Translations under genes and position numbers: made by a program | Source: WHSW01 sp963769945 | GTDB lineage: Bacteria > Actinomycetota > Thermoleophilia > Solirubrobacterales > 70-9 | Assembly (NCBI GenBank): GCA_963769945.1 | Contig: CAVYOA010000004.1 | Coordinates: 1-64,000, forward strand | Length of the DNA stretch: 64,000 nt | Reading direction: 5' to 3' | The notes under the pieces: model-generated | The model's input: the letters and a program-made list of their open reading frames with translations, nothing else | Database searches by the model: none | Told to the model about the DNA's origin: nothing | In this document: in pieces, positions 9,333-18,855 of the stretch | How positions within the stretch are numbered: position 1 is the stretch's first letter | Layout of the letters: each line of letters begins with the position of its first letter

Positions 9333-11018
9333 TCAGGCAGCGGAGCGTGTGCGGCGCCAGGGGCGGCGCGCACGCCGGCGGTCTTTGAGGATGCGGTGGG
9401 CGGCGTTGTGTCCGGAGCAGCCGGTGACGCCGCCGCCGGGGTGGGTCCCGGCGCCGCACAGATAGAGCCCGGCGACGGGCGTCGCGTACTGGGCCATTTC
9501 AGGGTGGGGTCGCATGAACGCCATCTGGTCGAGGCCCTGCTCGCCTTGAAAGATCGAACCGCCCTGGAGGCCGAAGATGCGCTCGAGGTCTGGCGGTGCG
9601 AGTACCTCGCGCTCGAGCACGGCCCCGGGCAGGTTGGGGGCGAACTGGCCGAGCTGCTCGACACAGGCATCGCCATAGCGCTCGCGCGCGCCCTCGGCCC
9701 AACCTTGTTCGTCCGGTGGGCCGTACTGAGTGAACATCGTCATCACCCAGCGGTCATCGTCGGTAAGAGTCGTGTCCACCGCCGAGGGCAGCTCGGCCTC
9801 GACGTAGGGATGCTCGGCCGGCTTGCCCAGCGTGGCGTCCTGCCAGGCGCGTTCGAGGTAGTCGATCGAAGGGCAGATGTTGACGCCGGCGGTCATCATC
9901 ATCTGCTGCTCTGACTCGGTCACGCCTTCATAGCGCGGGGGCTCTGAGAGCAGCAGATTGACCTTGACCGAGCCGCCGCGGGTGCGGTAGCGCTCCATCT
10001 CCGCGGCGATTTCGGCAGGGAAGTGCTCGCGGCCCGCGAGCTCGAGCACGGTCGTCTTCGGGTGCGCACCTGAGGCGACGATCGGGGCGCGAAGCTCTGA
10101 GCCGTCGGCGAGGGTGACGCCGACCGCGACCCCATTTCGGACGTCGATCGAGGCGACCTCGGCGTCGGTCTGGATCTCGGCTCCCGCGGCCTCGGCCGAG
10201 CGCGCGATTGCCTTCGAGATCGCGCCCATGCCACCGACCACCTGGCCCCAGGCGCCCTCGATTCCGTTGCACTCGCCGAGCGCGTGGTGCAGAAGGTTGT
10301 AGGCAGTGCCCGGCGTTCGCGGCCCGGCCCAGACCCCGACGACGCCGCTCGAGGCAGTCGAGCCCTTGAGCCCGTCGAGCTCGAAATAGTCATCGAGCAG
10401 GTCGCCGACCGACATCGTGAAGACGCGAACGAGCTCGTGGACCTCGCGCTTGGAGAAGCCGGCGGCGCGCCCGGCCTCGCGCAGCAGCGCGGCGAGATCG
10501 GCCAGGTGCTTGGAGCCGAGCGCCGGCGGCTCGCGCAGCATCATCGGCTTGACGAAGCGGGCGGCGCGTGCGAACAGCTCCTCGAAGTGCGGGTAGGCCT
10601 CGGCGTCCTTTCGCGACTGCTTTGCAATTGAAGCCGCGGTGCGCTCGACCTCGTTGTGAAAGAAGATCGGTCCCTGCTCGGTCAGCGAGACGTAGGCCGG
10701 ATCGAGCGGGATCGCCCGGTAGCCGAAATCGGCGAGGCGCAGGTCGGAGACGATCTTGGGCTGCAGCATGGAGACGACGTAGGACGCGCGCGAAACGCGA
10801 GCGCCCGGCCACAGCTCCTCGGTCACGCAGGCCCCGCCGAGCACGTGGCGGCGCTCGAGCACGACCGTGCGCAGCCCGGCTCGCGCCAAATAGGCGGCGG
10901 TGGTAAGCCCGTTGTGACCGCCGCCGACGACGATCGCATCGTAGGAGCCACCGCCTGAGCGCGGCACTCCAGTGCGGTTTGCGGCAGGCGGGGCGGGGGC
11001 GGCGGTCGTCGGCTCCAT
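9333..11018 (-). CDS. FAD-dependent oxidoreductase, PYROXD2/CrtI-like
   Basis: This is a flavoprotein of 561 residues in the phytoene-desaturase/amine-oxidase superfamily, closest in pattern to PYROXD2-type proteins. The dinucleotide-binding motif DAIVVGGGHNGLTTAAYLA sits at about residues 27-45, followed by VVLERRHVLGGACVTEE. The C-terminal FAD motif is GLYLCGAGTHPGGGVTGCSG near 520. The N-terminal 25 residues are proline/alanine rich. A paralogue lies at 16622. The promoter side carries one copy of a 16-bp palindrome (11044-11059) that recurs before the Rieske gene. The reaction is not known; an oxidation of an amine or unsaturated intermediate is only an inference from the superfamily. Confidence 0.88.
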   Translation of the reverse strand: MEPTTAAPAPPAANRTGVPRSGGGSYDAIVVGGGHNGLTTAAYLARAGLRTVVLERRHVLGGACVTEELWPGARVSRASYVVSMLQPKIVSDLRLADFGYRAIPLDPAYVSLTEQGPIFFHNEVERTAASIAKQSRKDAEAYPHFEELFARAARFVKPMMLREPPALGSKHLADLAALLREAGRAAGFSKREVHELVRVFTMSVGDLLDDYFELDGLKGSTASSGVVGVWAGPRTPGTAYNLLHHALGECNGIEGAWGQVVGGMGAISKAIARSAEAAGAEIQTDAEVASIDVRNGVAVGVTLADGSELRAPIVASGAHPKTTVLELAGREHFPAEIAAEMERYRTRGGSVKVNLLLSEPPRYEGVTESEQQMMMTAGVNICPSIDYLERAWQDATLGKPAEHPYVEAELPSAVDTTLTDDDRWVMTMFTQYGPPDEQGWAEGARERYGDACVEQLGQFAPNLPGAVLEREVLAPPDLERIFGLQGGSIFQGEQGLDQMAFMRPHPEMAQYATPVAGLYLCGAGTHPGGGVTGCSGHNAAHRILKDRRRARRPWRRTRSAA

Positions 11019-11043
11019 GGCGCCAACATATCACTTAGTTCAG

Positions 11044-11059
11044 TTGACTACAAGGTCAA
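11044..11059. promoter_or_regulatory. Palindromic operator, copy 1
   Basis: The 16-mer TTGACTACAAGGTCAA is an inverted repeat, TTGAC-N6-GTCAA. It lies 26 bases upstream of the flavoprotein start at 11018. An identical 16-mer occurs at 15444-15459 in the divergent acyl-CoA dehydrogenase/Rieske promoter. On the minus strand its right arm reads TTGACC and could serve as a -35 element. The likely ligand is the TetR-family protein encoded at 18232. Confidence 0.7.
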
Positions 11060-11073
11060 GACCGCCTCGCGAG

Positions 11074-12060
11074 TTAGCTCCGCAGAGCCGGAAGTACCGC
11101 ATCCGCGTAGGTGCGGATCGAGCCCATCGGGTCCGCCTGGCCGATCAGCTGGGTGCAAACGACGGAGGCGCCGATCTCGGCGATCTCGGTGATGCGGCGC
11201 ACGTGCTCGCCGGGATCGGCGGCGATGACGAAGCCCTGCTTGGCGAACTCCTCGTCGCTCATCTTCTCGTCGGCGAGAACCTGCATCTCGTGCTGATCGG
11301 CGATGTCGTCGCGGTAGAGCTCGGGCAGCTGGGTCGGTTTCCACCGCTTCGCGCCTGCAACCGCCGCCTCGTCGGTGTCGGCCCAGGCAAATCCCGTCTG
11401 CATGATGATCTCGCCGGGCTCGCGCCCGTTCTCGGCACAGCTCGCCGTGTATGCGTCCACCACCTCCGGCGCCTGCTCGGGATCACCAAGCGTCCACAGC
11501 CCGTCGCCGTAGCGGCCGGCGATCGCCGCCGCCTGCGGACCGAAGGCCGAGACATAAAGCTTCGGCTTGCGCTCGGCGAGCGTGAACAGCTTTGCCTGCT
11601 TGAGCTTGAACCAGCCACCGTCCATGGTCACCGTCTCGCCGTCCCACAGGCGCGTGATCGCCTCGAGCCCGCGGTCAAACCGCTCGAGCATTTCCTTTGG
11701 CGAGGGCCAATCGAGCCCGGTTGGCACCTCGTTCACGGCTTCGCCGGAGCCGACGCCGCAGAACACACGGCCCGGATAAAGCGCCGCCAGCGTCATGAAC
11801 GTCTGGGCGATCACCGCGGGGTGGTAGTGGTGGATCACCGGGGTGACGCCGGTGCCGATCGGTTTCGTCGTCTGCTGGCCAATCGCCGCCAGCGTCACCC
11901 ACGCCTGGGTGCCCTTGCCGTCGGGGAACCAGGGCCCCCAGTGATCGGAGATCCCTAGCCCGTCGAATCCGGCCCGCTCAGCCGCCTGCGCCTGCTCGAC
12001 GAGCTCGCCCGGGTCGAACTCCTCCGTCGATCCTGCAAACCAGTACTTCGTCTCCGCCAT
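11074..12060 (-). CDS. LLM-class F420-type oxidoreductase
   Basis: This is a luciferase-like TIM-barrel protein of about 328 residues, of the TIGR03557/F420-dependent glucose-6-phosphate dehydrogenase-like group. The opening MAETKYWFAGSTEEFDPGEL leads into AERAGFDGLGISDHWGPWFP, and HHYHPAVIAQ and VFCGVGSGEAVNE follow; these are standard F420-pocket regions in the group. I chose ATG 12060 over ATG 12081 because the domain starts right there and AAGGAAG precedes it. F420 or FMN as cofactor cannot be decided from sequence alone. It lies between the acyl-CoA synthetase gene and the operator-bearing flavoprotein promoter, so it belongs to the same catabolic run. Confidence 0.87.
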   Translation of the reverse strand: MAETKYWFAGSTEEFDPGELVEQAQAAERAGFDGLGISDHWGPWFPDGKGTQAWVTLAAIGQQTTKPIGTGVTPVIHHYHPAVIAQTFMTLAALYPGRVFCGVGSGEAVNEVPTGLDWPSPKEMLERFDRGLEAITRLWDGETVTMDGGWFKLKQAKLFTLAERKPKLYVSAFGPQAAAIAGRYGDGLWTLGDPEQAPEVVDAYTASCAENGREPGEIIMQTGFAWADTDEAAVAGAKRWKPTQLPELYRDDIADQHEMQVLADEKMSDEEFAKQGFVIAADPGEHVRRITEIAEIGASVVCTQLIGQADPMGSIRTYADAVLPALRS

Positions 12061-12135
12061 CGTCTCAGTGCTTCCTTTCATCAGGAGATGCCACGTCGCG
12101 ATGGCTCTACCCGCAAGCGCGGCGCTTAGCGTCGT

Positions 12136-14230
12136 TCAGATTCGGGCCAGGGCATCGAGCGCGACCGCGCCGTCGGGTCGGGCGACCACAGGGTTGAGTT
12201 CGAGCAGCGCGAGGCCGTGATCGATGAGCAACTCGCCGGCGCGCGACGCCAGCGCTGCGAGGGCACCGAGATCGACCGGCTCGGCACCACGAGCGCCGGT
12301 GAGCGCGCCCGCGCCGTGCAGGCCTTTGAGGGCACGCTCGATGCGCGAGGCGGAGGCAGGCAGGGGGATCACCGCCACCTCGTCGAGGCTCTCGGCCCAG
12401 ATACCGCCAAGGCCGATGGCGAGCACCGGCACGACAGCGTCGGCGCGAGCGCCAACGAAGAGTTCCACCCCAACTTGCTCCATGCGCTCGACCAGCAGCT
12501 CCGCGCCGCTGGCTTGCGGCAGGGCGAGCAGGCGCTCGGCAGCAGTCAGCACTGAGGCGTCGTCGCGTAGGCCCAAGGCAAGTGCGCCGCTGTCGCTCTT
12601 GTGCTGAATTGCGGTACCTGAGAGCTTCAACGCGACTGGATAGCCGAGCCGGCTTGCAGCCCTCGCGGATTCGGCAGGCCCCGCGGCCTGCACCCCGTCC
12701 GGCACGGCGACGCCGCCCTCGCGCAGCAATGCCTTGGCCCGCGTCTCGCTGATCCAGCCGTTGCCGTTGCCGCTCGCCTCGCCGGCGAGCTCGTAGCGAC
12801 GCGCCAGCTGCGCGATCTCAAGCATGCGGGCGGCGTTGCCAGGCGTTGTTCGCAGCGCTCGCGCGCAAATCAGCCCCGTCGTCAGGCCAGCGATCGCTGC
12901 GATCCCGCGCTCACCCAACTCGCGCGCAGCAGCGTCGTCCAGCAGCTCGGGAAGCGTGGATACGAGCATCGGCGCGGCGTTCGAGGCGAGAATCCCCGAG
13001 GCGAGCGCGTCGCGCACCGCACGCCATTGCGACCCGTCCTCGTTGGCGAGACCGTGCGGCTGGTCGAAGCAGATCAGGAGCTGATCGATCGCCGGGTCGT
13101 CGCCAACTGCGGTTGCGATCGCGCGCAGGCGATCGCCTTGAGACCACAGCAGCGACGTGTAATCGAGCGGATTCGCGACCGTGGCCGCGGCGGGAAGCAG
13201 CTTCGCGAGCGATGCACGGATCTGCGGTGAGAACTCCGGAAGCTCGATGCCGAGGCGCTTGGCCTCGTCGGCCGCGACCCCCGAGTCACCTCCGGAGCAG
13301 GTCAACACGGCGAGGCCGCCGTCTCGACGCGGCCGCGCGCCGGACTGGGCCAGCGCTTTGGCGAGCTCGAGCAACTCGTGCGGGTTCGCGGCCCAGATCG
13401 CGCCCGCCTCCTCGACCAGCGCGCGGAAGACACGCTGATCGCCGGCGATCGCGCCGGTGTGGGCGGCGGCGGCGCGCGCACCCGCCGCTGACGCGCCGAC
13501 CTTGAGCATCGCGACGCCGACCTCGCGCTCGGCGCAGATCGCAAGCGCCTCGGCAAGCTTGGCGCCGTCGCCGTCTGACTCGCAGAACATCGCCACCGAG
13601 CCGACTCCATCGGCCTCGGCCACCGCGGCGAGCCAGTCACTCGCGTCGAGCACGGTCTGGTTACCCGTCGAGACGACCGTGTGGAAATCGATGCCGCGGC
13701 GCGAGCCGATCGCGTTGACGGCGACGTTGCCGCTCTGAGAGATCATCGCCACCCTGCCAGGGCTCAGCTCACCGACCGAGTCGCCCCACAGCGGGGCACG
13801 GGCGCTGACGGCGACGACGCCGTTGCCGTTGGGCCCACAGACGGCGAAACCGGCGCCAAGCGCGAGATCGGCAAGCTCGGCTTCGAGCTGGACGCCACCC
13901 GGGACCTCACCGAAGCCTGCCGCGAAGACGATAGCGCCGCCGCAGCCGACGGCGATCGCATCGGCGATCACCGGCGTTGACGCCGGTGGCCGGAATCGCG
14001 ACGACGACCGCATCGACGGGCTCGGGCAGGTCGAGCAGGCTGGGCATGCAGGGGCGCCCGTGAACCTCGGTGCGCGTCGGGTGCACGCCCCATACGGGCC
14101 CCGGGAATCCCGCTCGATCGAGATTGCGCAGGACGGTGTCCGCGTAAGAACCCGACCGGTCGTTGGCCCCGACCACCGCGACGGATCGCGGCTCGAGCAA
14201 TGCGCTAATGGAGAATTCGTTCGACCCCAC
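12136..14230 (-). CDS. NDP-forming acyl-CoA synthetase (acetate-CoA ligase type), one frameshift
   Basis: This is a fused alpha-beta acyl-CoA synthetase (ADP-forming type) of about 697 residues. It interconverts an acyl-CoA and a carboxylate with formation or use of a nucleotide triphosphate. Domains in order: CoA-binding Rossmann region (SVAVVGANDRSGSYADTVL, residues 14-32); succinyl-CoA-synthetase-like regions with ISQSGNVAVNAIGSRRG and the phospho-histidine motif AAAAHTGAIAGDQ; then an ATP-grasp domain (ARAASRLGYPVALKLSGTAI to the end). The frame breaks near 13980, where one extra G in GCCGG separates PATGVNA from VIADAIAVG. The start ATG 14230 overlaps the end of the acyl-CoA dehydrogenase gene by 26 bases, so the two are coupled. 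Acyl chain unknown. Confidence 0.85.
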
Positions 14231-15420
14231 GCCGCTCCAGCCCCCTGGCGACGATCAACCTCTGGATCTCACTCGTCCCCTCCCAGATGCGATCGACGCG
14301 CAGCTCGCGCAGCAATCGCTCGGCGACGTTCGAGCGCAGATAGCCGCGGCCGCCGAAGGCCTGCACGCAGCGGTCGGCGCAGCGCCAAGCGGCCTCGCTG
14401 GTGAACAGCTTCGCCATCGAGGCCTTGTGATGGACGAGCTTGACGTCGGCTTGTGCGTCGGCCAGCGCCGCGACATCGAAGGTGAGCGAGCGCCCGGCGG
14501 CGGCATCGGCGGCCGAGTCGGCGAGCGGAAAGGAGACGCCCTGGTAGTCATAGAGACGCGCCTCACCCTGGGTTCGCGCGGTGGTCCAGGCGACGGTCTC
14601 GTCGAGCAGGCGCCACATCGCACCGCAACAGCGGGCGGCGATTCCGAGGCGCTCCTCGGTGAACCACGAGCGCTGCAGATCGGCACCGCCGCCGACGGCG
14701 CCGATGATCTCGGTCGCGGCGACCTCGACGTCGCTGAAGCGGATCGTCGGATGGCCGTCGGGGTAGTTGTGCGTGTAGGCGGGATCGTCGATGACCTCGA
14801 TTCCGGGCAACGATCGATCGACTACGAACAGGGTCGGCAACCGCTCATCGGCGTCGACGACGTTGGCCATGACGACATAGACGGCGGCATGGTCACCCGC
14901 GGTGACGAACCACTTCTCGCCGTTTAAGCGAAAGCCGGCGTCGGTGCGCTGCGCGGTCGCCGCGATCAGCGACGGATCCGAGCCGGCGTCGCGCTCGGTC
15001 ACCGCGTAAGCGTCCTTGAGCTCGCCGCGCAGCGCTGGCTTCAGGTAGCGCTCGACGTGTTGCGGGCTCGCCTGCGCCCAGACGTTGTAGGCCTGGGGCA
15101 CGTGCCAGTGGATCGCGTTGGTGGTTCTGCCCGAACTGCTCTTCGACCGCGACCCATTCGGTCCGCGTCCAGCCCTGGCCACCGTGCTCGGCGGCGTGCA
15201 TCCCGCCCGCCAGCCCGGCATCGAGCGCCGCGCGCTTGATCTCGGCGACGACGTCGTCGGGCAAGCGCCCACCCAGCGCCTCGGCCTGCTCCTCCAGCGG
15301 CATCAGAACGTTCTCCGCGAAGGTCCTTGCTCGTTGCTGGATATCCGACGGTCCAGTCGCCTTCCCGGCTTCGGCTCCCGGGGCGGCCGGTTCAGCGGGG
15401 AGCTCGGGCTTGACGGGCAT
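14205..15420 (-). CDS. Acyl-CoA dehydrogenase (one frameshift)
   Basis: This is an FAD-dependent acyl-CoA dehydrogenase of about 404 residues. The N-terminal helical domain (SDIQQRARTFAENVLMPLEE) is followed by a break near 15130, where an extra G in GGG separates VEEQFG from RTTNAIHWHVPQAYN. The middle domain has AYAVTERDAGSDPSLI and GEKWFVTAGDHAAVYVVMA. The C-terminal domain ends RIWEGTSEIQRLIVARGLER, whose Glu in WEGTSE is at the catalytic-base position of medium-chain enzymes. It is divergent from the Rieske gene across a 38-base promoter that contains the palindromic operator, and is followed by the overlapping acyl-CoA synthetase gene. Confidence 0.88.
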
Positions 15421-15439
15421 CAGGTTCGCAGACTAACAT
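15410..15439 (+). promoter_or_regulatory. Predicted promoter of the Rieske operon
   Basis: TTGACG (15410-15415) and TAACAT (15434-15439) are separated by 18 bases, a good match to a housekeeping promoter. The predicted start of transcription, about 15446, falls inside the operator at 15444-15459. A bound repressor would therefore cover the start site. The -35 lies inside the divergent gene's first codons. Confidence 0.5.
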
Positions 15440-15443
15440 GCGA

Positions 15444-15459
15444 TTGACTACAAGGTCAA
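15444..15459. promoter_or_regulatory. Palindromic operator, copy 2
   Basis: This is the same 16-mer as at 11044 (TTGACTACAAGGTCAA, inverted repeat TTGAC-N6-GTCAA). It sits between the acyl-CoA dehydrogenase start (15420, minus) and the preferred Rieske start (15459, plus). It overlaps the predicted transcription start on the plus strand and offers TTGACC as a -35 on the minus strand. One protein could therefore control both directions. Confidence 0.75.
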
Positions 15460-16625
15460 TGAGTCTCACGATCACGAAAACCCTGCCCCTCGACCCCCAT
15501 GAGGTAACGCGCACGCTCGAGCCAGTCGAGCGGGCGACGATGCTGCCGCCGGGGGCGTTCGCCGAACCCGCGGTCTTCGACTGGGAGCTCGACAACGTCT
15601 TTCGCAGCTGGGTCTGCGTCGGCCATGTCTCAGCCGTTGCCGAGCCGGGCATGTTCGTCACCCGCGAGCTCGGCACCGATAGCGTCATCGTCATCGGTGG
15701 CAGCGATGGCACGCCGCACGCCTTTCTCAACGTCTGTCGCCATCGTGGCGCCCGCATCGTCGAGGAGCCAAGTGGTCAAGTGCGAAAGCGCTTGCGCTGC
15801 CCCTATCACTCCTGGTCCTACGACCTCGACGGCGAGCTTCGCGCCGCACCCCACATGGACGCGATCGAGGACTTCGATTTCTCCTGCTGGGGCCTGCTGG
15901 AGGTGCGCCTGGAGGTTCGTGGCGGCCTCGTGCTAATCGACCTCTCGGGGCAGGCACCCGACATCGACGCGCAGGTCGGGGACCTGCTCGGTCACCTCGA
16001 GCGCTACCGCCTCGGCGAGCTCGAGCGCGCGAGCGAGATCACCTACGACGTTGCCGCCAACTGGAAGGGAATCGCCGAGAACTACAACGAGTGCCTGCAC
16101 TGTCCCAACGTGCATCCCGAGCTGAACGCGCTTTCCGACTACATGAGCGGCGCCCCGGTTGCGGGCGAGGGCGCATGGTGCGGGGGCTCGATGACCCTGC
16201 GCGAAGGTACGACGACGATGGCCTTTTCCAGCAACGGGCATTCCGGGGGGCGCCCGCCGATCGAAGGACTCGATGACGCCGACGTCTCAAGCGTCTACTA
16301 CTTCGCCCTGTTTCCCAACGCGCTCGTTTCGCTTCACCCTGACTACGTGATGCTGCATACGCTTTGGCCGCGAGCCGCCGACCGCACCGAGGTGATCTGC
16401 GAGTGGTACTTCGAGCCGTCGACCGTTGCTCGCGAGGACTTCGATCCCGCCGACGCCGTCGGCTTCTGGGACACCGTCAACAAGCAGGACTGGTACGTGT
16501 GCGAGCTGACGCAGAAAGGGGTGCGCACACGCGGCTACACCGCCGGCCGCTACTCGGCCGAGGAGTTCGATGTACACGCGTTCGATCGCATGGTCGCTGA
16601 GCGCTACATGGGCGCGCTCGAGTGA
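15459..16625 (+). CDS. Rieske non-heme iron oxygenase, alpha subunit
   Basis: This is a terminal oxygenase of about 388 residues. The [2Fe-2S] Rieske ligands are seen as CRHRG and, 16 residues on, CPYHSW. The mononuclear iron site region is ENYNECLHCPNVHPEL with its two histidines, and a later acidic residue in GFWDTVNKQDW could be the third ligand. I chose the ATG at 15459 (MSLTITKTLPLDP), which directly follows the operator; an ATG at 15438 would place the operator inside the gene. The ENYNEC...HPEL pattern is shared with oxygenases that demethylate or cleave quaternary amines (choline, betaine, carnitine, stachydrine), so an amine substrate is plausible but unproven. No reductase gene is adjacent. 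The stop overlaps the next start (GTGA). Confidence 0.88.
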   Translation: MSLTITKTLPLDPHEVTRTLEPVERATMLPPGAFAEPAVFDWELDNVFRSWVCVGHVSAVAEPGMFVTRELGTDSVIVIGGSDGTPHAFLNVCRHRGARIVEEPSGQVRKRLRCPYHSWSYDLDGELRAAPHMDAIEDFDFSCWGLLEVRLEVRGGLVLIDLSGQAPDIDAQVGDLLGHLERYRLGELERASEITYDVAANWKGIAENYNECLHCPNVHPELNALSDYMSGAPVAGEGAWCGGSMTLREGTTTMAFSSNGHSGGRPPIEGLDDADVSSVYYFALFPNALVSLHPDYVMLHTLWPRAADRTEVICEWYFEPSTVAREDFDPADAVGFWDTVNKQDWYVCELTQKGVRTRGYTAGRYSAEEFDVHAFDRMVAERYMGALE

Positions 16626-18231
16626 ACGAGATCGCAGCGAAGCTCGGTGAGCTCGGGCTGCCCGAGCCGGTCGCCGAGCTGGCGCGACGCGATTGGGACG
16701 CGATCGTCGTTGGCGGTGGTCACAACGGACTCACGGCCGCCGCCTATCTGGCCAGGGCGGGCAGGTCGGTGATCGTGCTCGAGCGCCGCGAACGCCTCGG
16801 CGGCGCGGCGACGCTCGAGCGCCCCTTCGCCGACCAAGGCTTCGTCGTCAGCCCCTGTGCCTACGTCGTCGGCCTGCTCGACGAACTCGTCATCTCCGAG
16901 CTCGAGCTCGAGCGCCGCGGCCTGCGCTATTGGGTCGCCGACCCCAACCTCTGGGTTCCGTTCGAAGACGGGACCTCGTTCGGCCAATGGCTCGACGAGT
17001 CGAGGACCGAGGCCAATTTGAAAGAGCTCGGTATCTCGGCAAAGGACATCGCCGGTTACAACGCCTACGAGAAGCTGTTCGACGACGTCCGCGTCAAGCT
17101 CAGAAAGGGAGACCGCGACACCTGGGTCGGCGAGAGCCCGAGCCGCGACGAGATCGAGCGCATGCTCGACGGCTCGCAGGAGATGATCGACCTCGTCTTC
17201 GAGGCATCGATCGCCGACGTGCTCGAGGCATACATCGCAGACGAGCGGCTGAAGACTGCGTTGTTCGGGCAGGGGATCATCGGCACTTGGGGTGGCCCGT
17301 ACGACCACGGCACAGCCTCGATCAAGCTCATGCACTACCAGGGCGACCTCGATGGCCAGGGGCCGGTGTGGGGCTACGTCGAGGGCGGCATGGGCATGTG
17401 CAGCTTTGCAATCGCCGACGCGGCGGCGGCGGCGGGAGCGGTGCTCGCCTGTGGCGTCGAGGTGGCCGAGATCATGCCGGGGGAGGGGGTCACGCTCGAG
17501 GACGGAACCGCACTTCGCGCGCCGACCGTGATCTGCAACGCGGATCCGAAGCGGATGCTCGGCATGCTCGGCGGCCACGAAATCGACTCCGAGTACCGCG
17601 ACCGTCTCGAGGCGTGGAAAATCCGCAGCCCGGTTGTCAAGTTCAACGCGTCGCTGGACCGGCTGCCGAACTGGACGGCCGCACCCGGCGAGGATTGGCC
17701 GGCGCGGGCGACGATCGACGCGACCGGAACCATGGACGAGGCTCAGGCCGCATTCGAACGCTGTGCTGCGGGCGAGCCCGCCGTCGCCTTCGGCGAGGTC
17801 TACATCCAGACCGGGTACGACCCGCAGCCCGGCTCCCGAGGGCAAGCACCTGATGAGCGTCTTTGGTCAATACGCGCCCTATGACATCGCTGACGGCGAC
17901 TGGGATTCGGCACGCGACGGCGTGGCGCGCCAGTTCATCGACTTGATCAGCCGCTTCGCCCCCGATCTCGAGAGCTGCCTTGTAGAGCACGAGGTCCTCG
18001 GCCCGCCTGATATCGAATCGCGCATCGGGCTCACCGGCGGCAACATCTTCCAAGGCGAGGTGACGCCCGACCAGATGTGGGAGAACCGGCTCTCGGCCCG
18101 AACCCCGGTGCCCGGGCTATACATGTGTGGTGCCGCGACGCACCCGGCCGGCAGCGTGATCGCGCTCAACGGCCGCAACGCGGCCGCCGCTGTCCTGGCC
18201 GATCAAAGGCGCGGCGCTGGCCGTCGCCTAG
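16622..18231 (+). CDS. FAD-dependent oxidoreductase, PYROXD2/CrtI-like (two frameshifts)
   Basis: This is a second flavoprotein of the phytoene-desaturase/PYROXD2 type, about 535 residues and paralogous to the one at 9333. The motif DAIVVGGGHNGLTAAAYLARAG is near residues 25-45, and the C-terminal FAD motif is GLYMCGAATHPAGSVIALNG. A break near 17825 (extra C) joins YDPQ to PAPEGKHLMSVFGQYAP. A second break near 18205 is needed to reach the TAG at 18229, giving an end like IKGAALAVA. The GTG start overlaps the Rieske stop by four bases, so oxygenase and flavoprotein are probably made together and may act on the same substrate. Confidence 0.83.
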
Positions 18232-18855
18232 GTGCGGATCGTGGCCGCAAGCGCACAAGAGCGCATTCTCGAAGCCGCCTGCGACCTGATTGCTTCCGAC
18301 GGCATCGACGACGTTCGCATCGCCCGTGTCGCGATGCGCGCCGGCGCCTCGAGCGCTCTCGTCCACCATTACTTCTCGACCCGCGAGGAACTGCTGAAGC
18401 AGGCTCTGGTGCATTCGTTCGAGAGCGCTGGCGACGAGCGCTTCGGTGGCGAGCCCGATCAGCAGCCGGCGACGGCCACGGCTGGGCTGGCGGTGGCGAT
18501 CGAGAGCTGCCTGCCGTTACCCGGCGCGCCGCAACGCGACTGGACCCTCTGGGTCGAGCTCTGGTTGCGAGCCGTCCGCGATCCCGAGTTGCGCGACGTC
18601 GCCGCTGATCTGTATCGCCGCTACCACGAATGGTTTGCGACCGCGATCGCGGCCGGGCTCAAGAGCGGCGAGTTCACCTCGCCGAGCTCCGCCGACGATC
18701 TCGCCGATCTCGCTATTGCCGTGATCGACGGGGCGGGGGTTCGCGTCTTGATCGGCGATCCGACGCTGGCGATTCCCGCTGCTCGCGAGCTCGTCGTCCG
18801 CACCCTGGCCACCGAGCTCGGCGTCGATGCGTCGGCGTTGCAGGTTCAGAGTTAG
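18232..18855 (+). CDS. TetR/AcrR-family transcriptional regulator
   Basis: This is a repressor-type protein of 207 residues. The N-terminal helix-turn-helix is clear: AQERILEAACDLIASDG, then VAMRAGASSALVHHYFSTREEL. The C-terminal ligand domain has the TetR_C-like WTLWVELWLRAVRDPELRDV. The GTG start at 18232 directly follows the TAG of the flavoprotein gene; GTG 18241 is also possible. As the third gene of the operon that starts behind operator copy 2, it is the obvious candidate to bind the 16-bp palindromes at 11044 and 15444, giving autoregulation. Related regulators respond to CoA-bound or small hydrophobic ligands. The end overlaps the convergent small membrane protein gene by four bases. 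Confidence 0.88.
   Translation: MRIVAASAQERILEAACDLIASDGIDDVRIARVAMRAGASSALVHHYFSTREELLKQALVHSFESAGDERFGGEPDQQPATATAGLAVAIESCLPLPGAPQRDWTLWVELWLRAVRDPELRDVAADLYRRYHEWFATAIAAGLKSGEFTSPSSADDLADLAIAVIDGAGVRVLIGDPTLAIPAARELVVRTLATELGVDASALQVQS

Noticed and set aside
16604..17845. 413-codon minus-strand open frame opposite the second flavoprotein
   Set aside because: Mirror frame of a well-supported FAD oxidoreductase; no domain or ribosome site.
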